Shown here one piece after another: positions 26,770-37,158 of a stretch of 64,000 nt of DNA. The notes beneath the pieces are model-generated. The model had not been told where the DNA came from and searched no databases. It saw only the letters and a program-made list of their open reading frames with translations. The stretch's first letter is position 1, and every line of letters begins with the position of its first letter. The stretch comes from Pseudooceanicola nitratireducens (GTDB lineage: Bacteria > Pseudomonadota > Alphaproteobacteria > Rhodobacterales > Rhodobacteraceae): positions 930,001-994,000 of the forward strand of contig NZ_FNZG01000001.1 of the NCBI RefSeq assembly GCF_900109195.1, in the 5' to 3' direction. A program made the translations under genes and the position numbers.

Positions 26770-28002
26770 ATGGCCGAAAATTCGGAAACGTTTCCCATGC
26801 GCGCTGCGACCACGCCCCCCCATCTTTGGACCTTGATCCTTCTGACCGGCAATTCGGTCCTGACCGTGAACATGTTCCTGCCGTCCCTGGCCCACATGTC
26901 CGAGGATTTCGGGGTCAGCTATGGGCGGATGAGCCTGGCCGTCGGCGGCTATCTTCTGATCACGGCCTTCACGCAGATCATCATCGGGCCGCTGTCGGAC
27001 CGCTACGGGCGTCGGCCGGTGATCCTTTGGGGGATGGCGATCTTTACCCTGGCCTCGGTTCTTTGCGCGGTTACACGGGATTTTAACCTCTTCCTTCTAG
27101 GACGGGTGCTGCAAAGTGCGTCGGCCACGGGGATGGCGCTGTCGCGGGCGGTCATCCGCGACCAATATGACGATCGGGAATCCGCCTCCAAGATGGCGAC
27201 GGTGGCAATGATCATGGCGCTGGCCCCCATGATCGGGCCAACCATGGGCGGCTTGCTGGATGCCGCCTTTGGCTGGCGGGCGAGCTTCCTGCTTTATACC
27301 GGGCTGGGTCTGGCGCTTTTCGTGCTGGTCTGGGTCGATCTGGGCGAAACGCACCACCATCGGTCCGTCACCTTCGGGGCGCAGTTCCGCGAATACCCCG
27401 AGCTGTTCCGGTCGCGCCGATTCTGGGGCTATGCCACCTGTGCCAGTTTCTCGGTCTCGACCTTCCATATCTTCGTCTCGGGCGCGCCGCTGGTCGTGGC
27501 CGCGGCCTTTGGCATGGGGCCGGCCAAGCTAGGCATGTTCATGGGGACGATCACGCTTGGTTTCGTCATCGGGTCGGGCATTTCAAGCCGGGTGTCGAAA
27601 CACTCCGAACTTTCGACCATGATGATCGCCGGCCGCCTGATCGCGGTGATCGGGCTGGGCCTGCCTGCGCTGGCGATCTGGATGGGGTACCTGTCGATCC
27701 CGCTGTTCTTTGGCGCGATGGTCCTGTCCGGGCTGGGCAACGGCATGACGACGCCCAATGCCAATGCCGGCGCTATGTCGATCCGGCCGCATATCGCCGG
27801 CAGCGCCTCGGGGCTGTCCTCGGCGATGATCGTCTTTGTCGGGGCCTTTGCCACGACTTTCACCGGGGCCGTCCTGACGGAAGAGCAGGGGGCCTGGATG
27901 CTGCCCGCGATCATGTGCCTGGCCAGCGTGATCGGCCTGGTCGCCGCGCTGATCGTCCGTGCCATCGACCGGCAAGAGGCCCGGATGGCGACGGCCGGGT
28001 AA
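26770..28002 (+). CDS. MFS drug-resistance transporter, Bcr/CflA family
   Basis: A protein of 410 residues from ATG at 26770 (alternative 26797). Twelve hydrophobic segments are visible. The motif-A loop GPLSDRYGRRPVILWGM lies between helices 2 and 3, and the RDQYDDRESASKMATV stretch with APMIGPTMGGLL fits Bcr/CflA drug:H+ antiporters. Its partner gene is not evident; it stands 90 bases after DUF2842 and is followed by a terminator. Substrate unknown. Confidence 0.88.
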   Translation: MAENSETFPMRAATTPPHLWTLILLTGNSVLTVNMFLPSLAHMSEDFGVSYGRMSLAVGGYLLITAFTQIIIGPLSDRYGRRPVILWGMAIFTLASVLCAVTRDFNLFLLGRVLQSASATGMALSRAVIRDQYDDRESASKMATVAMIMALAPMIGPTMGGLLDAAFGWRASFLLYTGLGLALFVLVWVDLGETHHHRSVTFGAQFREYPELFRSRRFWGYATCASFSVSTFHIFVSGAPLVVAAAFGMGPAKLGMFMGTITLGFVIGSGISSRVSKHSELSTMMIAGRLIAVIGLGLPALAIWMGYLSIPLFFGAMVLSGLGNGMTTPNANAGAMSIRPHIAGSASGLSSAMIVFVGAFATTFTGAVLTEEQGAWMLPAIMCLASVIGLVAALIVRAIDRQEARMATAG

Positions 28003-28020
28003 GCCCAGGGGCGCAAAGGA

Positions 28021-28046
28021 AAAGGCGGGACATCGGCCCCGCCTTT
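28021..28046. terminator. Terminator hairpin between the MFS gene and valS
   Basis: A 9-bp stem AAAGGCGGG / CCCGCCTTT (28021-28029 with 28038-28046). It lies 18 bases beyond the MFS stop, and its symmetric A/T edges could serve both convergent genes. Confidence 0.7.
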
Positions 28047-28137
28047 CAACCTGTGACAACTGCGCAACCGACGCGAGGCCGGGGCGCTTCAGCGGGCCGG
28101 AGGAGCACCCCGGCCCAAATATTTTGCCCAATAGCTA

Positions 28138-31100
28138 TCAGCCCAGTTCGGCCATCCGCGCCAGTGCCGCTTCCAGCTTTGACGCCTCGTCCTGGCGCGC
28201 GGCCAGGTTTTCGCGGGCTTCCACGACAACCTCGTCCGGGGCGCTTTCGACGAACTTGGGGTTCTTCAGCCGGCCTTCCAGCCCGCCGATTTCCTTGGCC
28301 AATTTCGTCAGGCTCTTCTCCAGCCGCGCCTTTTCGGCCTCGACATCGATGATGTCGGCCAGCGGCAGGCCAAAGGTCGCGCCCTCTGCGGCGATGGTCA
28401 CGCAGCCCTTGGGGAAGCTTTCCACCCAGGTCAGGCTCTCGACGCGGGCAAGCTTCTGGATCAGCGCCTCGTTCCGGCCCCAGGCGGCCTGCGCGGCCTC
28501 GTCCCAGTCGGTGACGACCAGCGCCACCTGCAGCCCGGCGGGCACATGCATCTGGGCGCGGGCCGAGCGGATATCCTCGATCAGGGAAATCACCCAGTTC
28601 ATTTCGCGGTCGGCTTCGGGCTGGATCAGATCGGCCCCATAGGTCGGCCAATCGGCGTGGATCAGCATCTTGGCGCGGTCACCGGTCGCAGACCAGAGTT
28701 CTTCGGTGATGAAGGGCATGATCGGGTGCAGCAGCACCATGCATTGATCCAGCACCCAGCCCATCACGCGTTGCGTTTCCTCGCGCTCGCCCGCGTCCTC
28801 GGCCAGCAGGGGCTTGGCGAATTCCACGTACCAGTCGCAGACCTTGCCCCAGACAAAGCGGTACAGCGCCTGCGCCGCGTCATCGAAACGATAGGCGGCC
28901 AGCGCGGCATCAACCACTTCGCGCACGCGGGCGGTTTCGCCGATGATCCAGCGGTTCACCGTCGCGACGGCCTCGGGCACCTGGTCCGAGGGCGCGCCGC
29001 GATCGTAAACGCCGTTCATCTCGGCAAAGCGGGTGGCGTTCCACAGCTTGGTGCCGAAGTTCCGGTATCCCGCGATCCGCTGCGCATCCAGCTTCAGCAC
29101 CCCGCCAAGCGACGCCATGGCCGCATTGGCGAACCGCAGCGCGTCCGCGCCGTATTCGTCAATGATCTCAAGAGGGTCGATGACATTGCCGACGGTCTTG
29201 GACATCTTCTTGCCCTTCGCGTCGCGCACCAGCCCATGCAGGTAGACGTCCGAGAAGGGGATCTGATCGACCACAGCCAGCTGCATCATCATCATCCGCG
29301 CAACCCAGAAGAACAGGATGTCCTGCCCGGTCACCAGAACCGAGGTCGGGAAGTATTTTGCCAGCGCCTCGGTCTGGTCGGGCCAGCCAAGCGTACCGAT
29401 CGGCCAGAGCCCGGAGGAGAACCAGGTATCCAGCACGTCGCTGTCGCGCCAGATCGGATAGACCAGATGCGTCGGGTCCTGGCTGGCGGTGTAATCGGCC
29501 AGCGATTTCGCCAGCATCTCGCGCGCGGCGGCACGGTCGGCGACCTCAACCACGCGGGCGTGGTTCAGGGGTACGGGCAGGCGGTTCAGCACATCGGCAA
29601 ACTGCCCCTGCACCGCGTCGAAATCGTGGGCGCAGCGCAGCTGTTCCTCGCCCCGCAGCAGGTGCTGGTCGGACAACAGGCGGGTCAGTTCCACCATATC
29701 CAGCGCGCCGTCGGCCTCGTCATCGCGGAAGCCCTCGCGGGCCAGGTCAAAGCCGTACCAGACGGGGATCTGGTGGCCCCACCACAGCTGACGCGAAATG
29801 CACCAGGGTTCGATATTCTCGAGCCAGTGGTAATAGGTCTTCTCGCCGCTTTCGGGCATGATCCGCACGGTGCCGTCGCGCACCGCGTCCAGCGCGGGGC
29901 CAACGATCTTTTCGGCGTCGACGAACCACTGGTCGGTCAGCATCGGTTCGATCACGACCTTGGAGCGGTCGCCAAAGGGCTGCATGATCGCCTTGGCCTC
30001 GACCAGCGGCACCTGCAGATGCGCATCCTCGGCGTCGGGCTTCAGCGCGGCCTTGCCCAGGCGCGGATCGTCGGCGCGGGTGGTCACGGCCAGGCCTTCG
30101 CGGGTGATTTCCTCGACGACCTTCGCGCGCGCCTCCATCCGGTCCAGGCCGCGCAGGTGGTCGGGCACAAGGTTCAGCGCGTCGACTTCCGTGCCGGTGA
30201 ACTCGGCCCCGTTGGCGATCTCTTGTGCGCGGGCGGCACAGGTGGCGTAATCCTCGCCATCGGCGCGCATCTGGGCGCGGGCATCCATCAGGCGATACAG
30301 CGGAATGCCGCCGCGCTGCGCGACGCCATAGTCGTTGAAATCATGCGCGCCGGTGATCTTCACCGCGCCCGAGCCGAAAGTCTTGTCCGGGTAGTCGTCG
30401 GTGATGATCGGGATCAGCCGGCGGTGTTCCTTGGGGCCGACGGGGATTTCGCACAGCTTGCCGACGATCGGCGCATAGCGTTCGTCGGACGGGTGCACCG
30501 CAACGGCGCCGTCGCCCAGCATGGTTTCGGGGCGCGTCGTGGCGATCGAGATATAGTCCCGCGTCTCGCGCAGGGTGACATTCCCGTCTTCGTCCTTCTC
30601 GACGTATTCATAGGTCTCGCCACCGGCCAGCGGGTACTTGAAGTGCCACATGTGGCCCGCGACCTCGACATTCTCGACTTCGAGATCGGAGATCGCAGTT
30701 TCGAAATGCGGGTCCCAGTTCACTAGCCGTTTGCCGCGATAGATCAGCCCCTTGTCGAACATGTCGACAAAGACCTTGATGACGGCGTCGTGGAAATTCG
30801 CGGTCACCGTGTCGCGGTCCGGATCGCCCGCCGCGCCGCCCATGGTGAAGGCTTCGCGCGACCAGTCGGCCGAGGCACCCAGGCGCTTCAGCTGGCCGAT
30901 GATCGTGCCGCGCGTCTTGACCTTCTGTTCCCAGACCCGTTCGATGAACGTCTCGCGGCCCATCTCGGTGCGCGAGGGTTCGCCATTGGCGGCCATTTCG
31001 CGTTCGGTCACCAGCTGGGTGGCGATGCCCGCGTGGTCGGTGCCCGGCTGCCAAAGCGTGTCGAACCCCTGCATCCGCTTCCAGCGGATCAGGATGTCCT

Positions 31101-31284
31101 GCAGCGTGTTGTTGAAGGCATGGCCAACGTGCAGCGACCCCGTCACGTTCGGCGGCGGGATCATGATCGAGAAGCTTTCCGCCTTCGAGGCATTCGCGCC
31201 GGCCTTGAAGGCCCCGCTGTCTTCCCAGCTCTTGTAGATCCGGTCTTCGGCCTCGGCCGCGTTGAAGGTCTTTTCCATCGCCAT
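28138..31284 (-). CDS. valS: Valyl-tRNA synthetase
   Basis: A protein of 1048 residues. It has [23 protein letters not shown] (HIGH motif), [10 protein letters not shown], editing-domain segments ([18 protein letters not shown]-like [15 protein letters not shown]), [20 protein letters not shown] and a C-terminal coiled coil ending [12 protein letters not shown]. It is about 100 residues longer than E. coli ValS. Much of the excess is an insertion before the [12 protein letters not shown] segment (from [15 protein letters not shown] to [10 protein letters not shown]). The start could also be the ATG two codons later. Monocistronic. Confidence 0.96.
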   Translation of the reverse strand: MAMEKTFNAAEAEDRIYKSWEDSGAFKAGANASKAESFSIMIPPPNVTGSLHVGHAFNNTLQDILIRWKRMQGFDTLWQPGTDHAGIATQLVTEREMAANGEPSRTEMGRETFIERVWEQKVKTRGTIIGQLKRLGASADWSREAFTMGGAAGDPDRDTVTANFHDAVIKVFVDMFDKGLIYRGKRLVNWDPHFETAISDLEVENVEVAGHMWHFKYPLAGGETYEYVEKDEDGNVTLRETRDYISIATTRPETMLGDGAVAVHPSDERYAPIVGKLCEIPVGPKEHRRLIPIITDDYPDKTFGSGAVKITGAHDFNDYGVAQRGGIPLYRLMDARAQMRADGEDYATCAARAQEIANGAEFTGTEVDALNLVPDHLRGLDRMEARAKVVEEITREGLAVTTRADDPRLGKAALKPDAEDAHLQVPLVEAKAIMQPFGDRSKVVIEPMLTDQWFVDAEKIVGPALDAVRDGTVRIMPESGEKTYYHWLENIEPWCISRQLWWGHQIPVWYGFDLAREGFRDDEADGALDMVELTRLLSDQHLLRGEEQLRCAHDFDAVQGQFADVLNRLPVPLNHARVVEVADRAAAREMLAKSLADYTASQDPTHLVYPIWRDSDVLDTWFSSGLWPIGTLGWPDQTEALAKYFPTSVLVTGQDILFFWVARMMMMQLAVVDQIPFSDVYLHGLVRDAKGKKMSKTVGNVIDPLEIIDEYGADALRFANAAMASLGGVLKLDAQRIAGYRNFGTKLWNATRFAEMNGVYDRGAPSDQVPEAVATVNRWIIGETARVREVVDAALAAYRFDDAAQALYRFVWGKVCDWYVEFAKPLLAEDAGEREETQRVMGWVLDQCMVLLHPIMPFITEELWSATGDRAKMLIHADWPTYGADLIQPEADREMNWVISLIEDIRSARAQMHVPAGLQVALVVTDWDEAAQAAWGRNEALIQKLARVESLTWVESFPKGCVTIAAEGATFGLPLADIIDVEAEKARLEKSLTKLAKEIGGLEGRLKNPKFVESAPDEVVVEARENLAARQDEASKLEAALARMAELG

Positions 31285-31373
31285 GATCGTCGCCTTTCAT
31301 TCCACCGCGCCGGTCTACCCAATCCCGCCCGCAAGGGCCAGAGGGGAAACTGGGCCGGCTGGACGGCGGGATC

Positions 31374-31808
31374 CTAGCGGCTGCGATCCAGCTTGACCGA
31401 CAGGTGGATCAGGCTTTCCGTCGATTTCACGCCGCGCGCCATGACGATCTGGTCCAGCGCGTCGTTGATCCTTTCGGTCGTGGGGGCGGATAGCTGTGCC
31501 ATCAGGTCATAACGCCCCGAGGTGGTGATCACGCTGTCGACCTCCCGAAGGGCGGTCAGGCGTTTCAGCACCTCGGGCTCGCTGCGCGGCTCAACCGTCA
31601 TCAGGACGGTGGCGCGAACGGCCGCGCGGACGGCCTGACCCAGCCGCAGGGTGTATCCGGCAATCGCGCCGCTGCGTTCCAGCCGGTCGATCCGCGTCTG
31701 AACGGTCGACCGCGCCAGCCCCAGATCCCGCGCCAAATCAGCGACGGACCGGCGGGCATCATCGGACAGCGCCGTCAGAAGCGCGCGGTCGGTGTCGTCG
31801 ATCTGCAT
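31374..31808 (-). CDS. Lrp/AsnC-family regulator, divergent from the decarboxylase gene
   Basis: A protein of 144 residues. The DNA-binding helix-turn-helix is DRALLTALSDDARRSVADLARDLGLARSTVQTRIDRLERSG; the effector domain includes LTALREVDSVITTSGRYDLMAQL. The start at MQIDDTD is the family norm. It is transcribed divergently from the ornithine-type decarboxylase, with 124 bases between the starts, so it probably controls that gene according to an amino acid such as ornithine or lysine (inference). Confidence 0.88.
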   Translation of the reverse strand: MQIDDTDRALLTALSDDARRSVADLARDLGLARSTVQTRIDRLERSGAIAGYTLRLGQAVRAAVRATVLMTVEPRSEPEVLKRLTALREVDSVITTSGRYDLMAQLSAPTTERINDALDQIVMARGVKSTESLIHLSVKLDRSR

Positions 31809-31932
31809 GGCAATCTCGTCAATATGTTCAGAATTTCCGTCATAATAGTCGATCTGCCCGGTGATATCGACCGTTTTCAGGGCGACAATAGGGTGCAGAC
31901 ACCTGTTCCAAAGACGCGAAAAGGACGCCCGC

Positions 31933-33051
31933 ATGAAACACGCCCCGATCTCGACCCTGACGCAGCATCTTGTGGATCATGGTCCCGATCATCCGGTCCT
32001 GTTCTTCGCGCCCGAGCGTCTGCACCATTCGGCCCGGGTCTTTCAGCAAGGCTTCCCCGGTCTCACCACCTATGCGGTCAAGGCCAACAGCGATCCCGGC
32101 GTGCTGGAAAACCTTGTGACGGCGGGGCTTCATGCTTTCGATGTCGCCTCTCCGGCCGAGATGGAGGCGGTGCGCGCCGCCCACCCCAAGGCCGCGCTGC
32201 ACTACAACAACCCCGTCCGCTCCGAGGCCGAGATCGCCGCGGCGCGCGCGTATGGGATTGCCTCGGCCTCGGTCGATGATCTGCGCGGGCTGATGACGAT
32301 CGCACCGCTTGGCTGCGAAATCGCCGTGCGGTTTAAGCTGCCGGTGAAGGGCGCGGCCTATGATTTCGGGTCGAAATTCGGTGCCACCCCGGAGGAGGCC
32401 GAGATGCTGCTGCGGCGCGCCGCCGATCTGGGGTTGCCGCTGGCCATGACCTTTCACCCCGGCACCCAATGCACCGACCCCGAGGCCTGGGCCGTATATA
32501 TCCAGACCGCCGCCCGCATTGCCGCCCGCGCGGGCGTCCGGCTGGGCCGTCTGAACGTCGGCGGCGGGTTCCCGGCACATCGCTATGGGCAGGCCCCGGA
32601 TCTTCACCGTTTCTTCACCCGGATCGGCGAGGCTGTGGTTCAGGCCTTCGGCGCGGACACCCCCGCGCTGGTCTGTGAACCCGGCCGCGCCATGGTGGCC
32701 GATGCCTTTGCCCTGGCCACCCGGATCAAGGCCGTCCGCGACACCGGCGCGATCTTTCTGAACGACGGCATCTATGGCGGGCTGTCGGAACTGCGCGACA
32801 TCGGTCCCAGTGACCGGATCCGAATCCTGTCGCCGCAGGGGCTGCGCCGTCAGGGGGCGGCGGAACCGCATATGGTCTTTGGGCCGACCTGCGATTCCCT
32901 AGACCACCTGCCGCAGCCGCTGGCGCTGCCCGGCGACGCAACGGAAGGGGACTATGTGATCTTTGACGGAATGGGGGCCTATTCCCTGTCGATTGCCACG
33001 CGGTTCAACGGTTATGGGCTGGGCGCTCCGATTGCGGTGACCGCTCTCTGA
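31933..33051 (+). CDS. Fold-III PLP decarboxylase, ornithine/lysine type
   Basis: A protein of 372 residues. The TIM-barrel ornithine/DAP/arginine decarboxylase family is clear: TTYAVKANSDPGVLENL with the PLP lysine, FDVASPAEMEAV, MTFHPGTQC, LNVGGGFPAHRYG, CEPGRAMVA, FGPTCDSLDHL with the catalytic cysteine, and FDGMGAYSLS. The likely product is putrescine or cadaverine. Its length and lack of a DapA-like partner argue for ornithine or lysine rather than diaminopimelate. It could feed polyamines into the PuuA/PuuB-like enzymes encoded 20 kb away (speculative). Confidence 0.88.
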   Translation: MKHAPISTLTQHLVDHGPDHPVLFFAPERLHHSARVFQQGFPGLTTYAVKANSDPGVLENLVTAGLHAFDVASPAEMEAVRAAHPKAALHYNNPVRSEAEIAAARAYGIASASVDDLRGLMTIAPLGCEIAVRFKLPVKGAAYDFGSKFGATPEEAEMLLRRAADLGLPLAMTFHPGTQCTDPEAWAVYIQTAARIAARAGVRLGRLNVGGGFPAHRYGQAPDLHRFFTRIGEAVVQAFGADTPALVCEPGRAMVADAFALATRIKAVRDTGAIFLNDGIYGGLSELRDIGPSDRIRILSPQGLRRQGAAEPHMVFGPTCDSLDHLPQPLALPGDATEGDYVIFDGMGAYSLSIATRFNGYGLGAPIAVTAL

Positions 33052-33188
33052 CGGCCTTCTGACGGGCGTCCGCATAGGCGCAGGGCAGGGGCGGTGGTGC
33101 ATTGCGCAGCGCCGCCCTCTCTCGGGTTCCGCTGGACATGCGCCCTGTGGCCGCTAGTGTCCGGGGAAAAGACCAGCGAGAGAGCCCA

Positions 33189-35483
33189 ATGGAAAAATTC
33201 GGCAAAAGCCAGTCCATCGCCCGGACCGAAGATCTTCGTCTGCTGACGGGGCACGGTCGCTATGTCGATGATATCACCCCCGAAGGCGCGCTGTTCCTGC
33301 ATGTTCTGCGGTCCCCGGTTGCCCATGCGACGATCACCGAACTGGACCTGTCGGCCGCGCGCGAGTTGGACGGCGTGCTTCTGGTGGCCACCGCGCAGGA
33401 CCTGCACGACTACGGCATCACCGAAGGCCTGTCCTGCGTCACCGTGAAGAACCGCGACGGATCCACCGCCGCCAATCCCAAGCATCCCATCCTGGCCGAG
33501 GAAAAGGTGCTTTGGGTCGGCCAGCCCGTGGCGATGATCGTGGCCGAAACGCCCGAGGCCGCCAAGGACGCGGCCGAGCTGATCGGTTTCGACTATGACG
33601 AACTGCCCGCACAGATGGCCCTGGCCCGCGGCGACACCGACCTGCACGCCGAAGCGCCCGGCAACCTCGCCATCGACTACCTTCTGGGCCGCGAGGCCGA
33701 GACCCACGCCGCCTTTGCCGAAGCCGCGCATGTCGTCCGGGCCGAGGTTGCGGACAACCGGGTGCATGTGGCCTCGCTTGAACCGCGGGGCTGTTTTGCG
33801 GAATGGAAGGACGACCGCATCCATCTGGCGGTGAACGGGCAGGGGGTCTGGGGGCCGAAACGCGAACTTGGCCGCCTGATGGGGCTGGAAGATACTCAGG
33901 TCCATGTGACCACGCCCGACGTGGGCGGCGGCTTTGGCATGAAGGCCAAGCTCTATCCCGAATACGTCATGGCCGCCTATGCCGCGCGTTTCCTGGACCG
34001 CCCCGTGCGCTGGATGTCCGACCGGACCGAGGCGATGTTGTCCGACAATGGCGCCCGCGACCTGACGCATGACGTCGCCCTGGCCTTCGACGCCGATCAC
34101 AATCTGATCGGTTACCACGTGAAGACGAAATCGAACCTTGGGGCTTTCAATTCCAACTTTGGCCAGCTGATCCAGACCTATCTGTTCGGCCGCGTTCTGA
34201 TGGGCGTCTACGACTGCCAGAACGCGCTGCTCGAGGTCGAGGGCTATTACACCAACACCACCCCCACGGATGCCTATCGCGGGGCGGGCCGGCCCGAGGC
34301 GAATTACCTGCTGGAACGCGGCATGGATTACGCCGCGCGCGAATTGGGTGTTGATGGCTGGGAGCTTCGGCGCAAGAACTTCATCAAGCCCGATCAATTC
34401 CCCTACAAGACCGTCACCGACGAACTGTATGACGTGGGCGAATTTTCGCGTCTGCTGGACCGCGTGGCCGAAACCGCCGACCGTCCGGGCTTTGCCGCCC
34501 GCCGGGCCGAGTCCGAGGCGCGCGGAAAACTGCGCGGCATGGGGCTTTGTTACTATATCGAAAGTATTCTGGGCGATCCTTCCGAAGGCGCGAAGGTCGA
34601 ATTTCTGGAAGACGGTTCGGTGAACATCTACGTCGGCACGCAATCGAACGGGCAGGGGCATGAAACGGTCTATGCGACCTTCCTGTCCGACCAGACCGGC
34701 ATCCCGATGGACCGCATCCGCGTGATCCAGGGCGACAGCGACCTGATCGCCCAGGGTGGCGGCACGGGCGGGTCCCGGTCGGTCACCACCCAGTCGAATG
34801 CGACGCTGGCGGTGGTGGGCACGATCCTGACCGCCTTCACCGGCTATCTCGCCGACAAGATGGGCGTGGATGAAGGCGACATCAGCTTTGATGACGAAGC
34901 CTTCCGTATCAAGGGATCGAATGCCGCGCCCACGATGCAGGACGTGGCTGAAATGGCCCGCGAAGACGGCCGCGAAGACCTTCTGATGCACGAGGCGCGG
35001 GCGACATTGCCCGGCCGATCCTACCCGAACGGGGCCCATGTGGCCGAGGTCGAGGTCGATCCCGACACCGGCCACACCCAGGTCGTCGCCTATACGGTCG
35101 TGGACGATTTCGGAAACCTTATCAATCCGATGCTCGCCATGGGGCAGGTGCACGGCGGCGTGGCCCAGGGTCTGGGCCAGGCGCTGATTGAAAACGTCAC
35201 CTATGATGAGGACGGCCAGCTTCTGACCGCCAGCTTCATGGATTACGCCATGCCGCGCGCCTCTGACATGCCCTTTGTCGGCTTTACCGCCGAACCGGTG
35301 CCTTCGACCGCGAACCCCATGGGCATGAAAGGCTGTGGTGAGGCCGGGACCGTCGGCTCCATGGCCTCGACCGCGAACGCCGTTCTGGATGCGCTCTGGT
35401 CGCGGGGGGTGCGTCGGGCCGATATGCCGCTGACCCCGCTGCGGGTGTGGGAGATGCTGGAAGATGCTGACACGGCTCAGTAA
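33189..35483 (+). CDS. Xanthine dehydrogenase/CoxL-like molybdopterin subunit (form II), without small subunits nearby
   Basis: A protein of 764 residues. It carries the molybdenum hydroxylase large-subunit features: LLTGHGRYVDDI start, AYRGAGRPEANYLLER (form II active-site loop; true aerobic CO dehydrogenases have AYRCSFR), VGGGFGMK, GQGHETVYATFLSDQTGIP, GTGGSRSVTTQSNATL and the catalytic GCGEAGT glutamate. No FAD (CoxM) or 2Fe-2S (CoxS) subunit gene lies on either side, so the enzyme would need partners from elsewhere. It overlaps the next gene by 20 bases. Substrate unknown, not necessarily CO. Confidence 0.88.
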   Translation: MEKFGKSQSIARTEDLRLLTGHGRYVDDITPEGALFLHVLRSPVAHATITELDLSAARELDGVLLVATAQDLHDYGITEGLSCVTVKNRDGSTAANPKHPILAEEKVLWVGQPVAMIVAETPEAAKDAAELIGFDYDELPAQMALARGDTDLHAEAPGNLAIDYLLGREAETHAAFAEAAHVVRAEVADNRVHVASLEPRGCFAEWKDDRIHLAVNGQGVWGPKRELGRLMGLEDTQVHVTTPDVGGGFGMKAKLYPEYVMAAYAARFLDRPVRWMSDRTEAMLSDNGARDLTHDVALAFDADHNLIGYHVKTKSNLGAFNSNFGQLIQTYLFGRVLMGVYDCQNALLEVEGYYTNTTPTDAYRGAGRPEANYLLERGMDYAARELGVDGWELRRKNFIKPDQFPYKTVTDELYDVGEFSRLLDRVAETADRPGFAARRAESEARGKLRGMGLCYYIESILGDPSEGAKVEFLEDGSVNIYVGTQSNGQGHETVYATFLSDQTGIPMDRIRVIQGDSDLIAQGGGTGGSRSVTTQSNATLAVVGTILTAFTGYLADKMGVDEGDISFDDEAFRIKGSNAAPTMQDVAEMAREDGREDLLMHEARATLPGRSYPNGAHVAEVEVDPDTGHTQVVAYTVVDDFGNLINPMLAMGQVHGGVAQGLGQALIENVTYDEDGQLLTASFMDYAMPRASDMPFVGFTAEPVPSTANPMGMKGCGEAGTVGSMASTANAVLDALWSRGVRRADMPLTPLRVWEMLEDADTAQ

Positions 35484-36534
35484 GGGCCTTCTTCGGGCGA
35501 TACGGCCGCGCTGGCTTTTCCGGGCACAGCGCAAGGCCCCGGGGCTGCGCCGGGGCCCTGTCACCCACGTGGTGATCCTTGACGGCACCATGTCTTCTCT
35601 CGCCCCGGGCGAGGAAAGCAATGCCGGGCTGATCTATCGCCTGCTGTCGGAACAGCTGGGTCCGAACCTGTCGGTCTATTACGAGGCCGGGCTGCAATGG
35701 ACCTCGTGGCGGAACACGCACGAGGTCATGATGGGGCGGGGCATCAATCGCCAGATCCGCCGCGCCTATGGATACCTTGCCTCTCGCTACCGGCCGGGCG
35801 ACCGGATCTTCTTGTTCGGCTATTCGCGCGGGGCCTTCGCGGTGCGGTCTCTGGCCGGGATCATGGACCGCGTCGGCCTGTTGCGCGCCGATCAGGCGAC
35901 CGAGAGGAATGTGCAGCTGGCCTATCGCCACTACCGCGCCGGGGGGCAAAGCCCCGCCGCCCATGCCTTTGCCCGCGAAAACTGCCACCCCGACGCGGTG
36001 GTCGAGATGATCGGCGCTTTTGACACGGTGAAATCCCTGGGTCTGCGCCTGCCGATCCTGTGGCAGCTGACCGAACCGGGCCATGCCTTTCACAATCACG
36101 CCCTGTCGCGCTGTGTGAAATCCGGCTTCCACGCGCTCGCGCTGGAAGAACGCCGCGCGGTCTATACGCCGGTCATGTGGCACAGCGATCCCGACTGGTC
36201 CGGCCGGTTGGAGCAGGTCTGGTTCCCGGGCACCCATGGCGATGTCGGCGGACAGCTGGGCGGGTTCGGCCCGGCGCGCCCGCTGTCCAACCTGCCGCTT
36301 GTCTGGATGCTGTCCCAGGCCGAGGATCGCGGCCTTCCAATGCCCGACGGCTGGAGGGATGCCTTCCCGGTCGATGACGCCGCGCCCTCGATCGGGATGT
36401 GGCGCGGCTGGGGCAAGATGTTCCTGATCCGTCAGAAGCGCACGATCGGCATCGACCCATCCGAAAGGCTGCACGACAGCGCCGCCGCCCGCGGGCTAAG
36501 CCTGCCGACCCACGATCCCACGGCGCACGCTTGA
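35464..36534 (+). CDS. DUF2235 alpha/beta-hydrolase-like protein
   Basis: A protein of 356 residues. A nucleophile elbow FGYSRGAFAVRSLAG (GxSxG-type, G-Y-S-R-G) and a late FPGTHGDVGGQLG motif mark the DUF2235 (Tle1-like phospholipase/uncharacterised alpha-beta hydrolase) family. LDGTMSSLAPGEESNAGLIYRLL near residue 40 is the usual first strand. No signal peptide. It begins inside the end of the CoxL-like gene (20-base overlap), implying coupled translation. No type VI secretion genes are nearby, so an effector role is unlikely. Function unknown. Confidence 0.8.
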   Translation: MLTRLSKGLLRAIRPRWLFRAQRKAPGLRRGPVTHVVILDGTMSSLAPGEESNAGLIYRLLSEQLGPNLSVYYEAGLQWTSWRNTHEVMMGRGINRQIRRAYGYLASRYRPGDRIFLFGYSRGAFAVRSLAGIMDRVGLLRADQATERNVQLAYRHYRAGGQSPAAHAFARENCHPDAVVEMIGAFDTVKSLGLRLPILWQLTEPGHAFHNHALSRCVKSGFHALALEERRAVYTPVMWHSDPDWSGRLEQVWFPGTHGDVGGQLGGFGPARPLSNLPLVWMLSQAEDRGLPMPDGWRDAFPVDDAAPSIGMWRGWGKMFLIRQKRTIGIDPSERLHDSAAARGLSLPTHDPTAHA

Positions 36535-36549
36535 CGGGACTTTTGTGGG

Positions 36550-37059
36550 TTACGTGTCCGTGGGAAGGGGCATGACGATGCAGGTGGTGGATCCGGTGGC
36601 ATAAAGCTTGCCATCCTGCGCACCACGGATTTCGCCGTTGGCGATCCCGGTTGACCGACCGACATGCTGGGCAAATCCGCGGGCTTCGATTTCCATCCCG
36701 ACGGGGATCGGGCGGATGATATTCACCTTGTATTCCAAGGTGGTATAGGTCGACCCCTCGGGCACGCGCGTCGCCACGGCACAGGCCATGCAGCTGTCCA
36801 GAAGCACGCCGTACCAACCGCCATGTACCGCGCCCATGGGGTTGCAGAACTGCGGTTGCGGGGTGCCGGTGAAGCTGACCTCTCCGTCCTCGACCGAGGC
36901 GATGCGATAGTTCATCACCTGCGCGATCGGCGGGCCAAGGCTCTCGTCGTTCAGCATGCGTCGCATGGCCTCAAGGCCGGTGTGGTTCAGGCGTTTGGCG
37001 TCACCCGCGCTTGCACGTGAATCGTTTGACGGCGTCCCGCCATCCTTGGTCGCTGGCAT
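36550..37059 (-). CDS. PaaI-family acyl-CoA thioesterase (hot-dog fold)
   Basis: A protein of 169 residues. The hot-dog domain has NPMGAVHGGWYGVLLDSCMACAVATRVPEGSTYTTLEYKVNIIRPIP and GRSTGIANGEIRGAQDGKLYATGSTTCIV, the substrate-facing glycine/histidine loop being AVHGG. The start at 37059 has GGGAGG 7 bases upstream; an earlier in-frame ATG adds an unrelated 16 residues. It probably hydrolyses an acyl- or aryl-CoA. Neighbours (DUF2235, metF) give no pathway clue. Confidence 0.85.
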   Translation of the reverse strand: MPATKDGGTPSNDSRASAGDAKRLNHTGLEAMRRMLNDESLGPPIAQVMNYRIASVEDGEVSFTGTPQPQFCNPMGAVHGGWYGVLLDSCMACAVATRVPEGSTYTTLEYKVNIIRPIPVGMEIEARGFAQHVGRSTGIANGEIRGAQDGKLYATGSTTCIVMPLPTDT

Positions 37060-37158
37060 GAAAAATCCTCCCGACGTCACGCTATTTGCGCGACGCGGAA
37101 GGATCAACCGCTATGCGAATTTAAGGCTGGGTTTGGGCCCCTGTTTTCAGGCCCAGTA

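Noticed and set aside
24803-28651. Long antisense frames across purA and opposite valS.
   Set aside because: They follow from high GC in coding third positions; purA and valS motifs on the other strand are unambiguous.
33189-35483. Carbon monoxide dehydrogenase large subunit.
   Set aside because: The active-site loop is AYRGAGR, form II, rather than the AYRCSFR of true aerobic CO dehydrogenases, and no small subunits are adjacent.
33012-35621. A very long open frame antisense to the CoxL-like gene (869 codons).
   Set aside because: It mirrors the sense gene's GC-rich third positions; its predicted protein is glycine/histidine-rich with no domains, while the sense frame has all molybdoenzyme motifs.
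35464-36534. Type VI secretion phospholipase effector (Tle1).
   Set aside because: DUF2235 similarity only; there are no VgrG, PAAR or immunity genes and the gene overlaps a molybdoenzyme gene.
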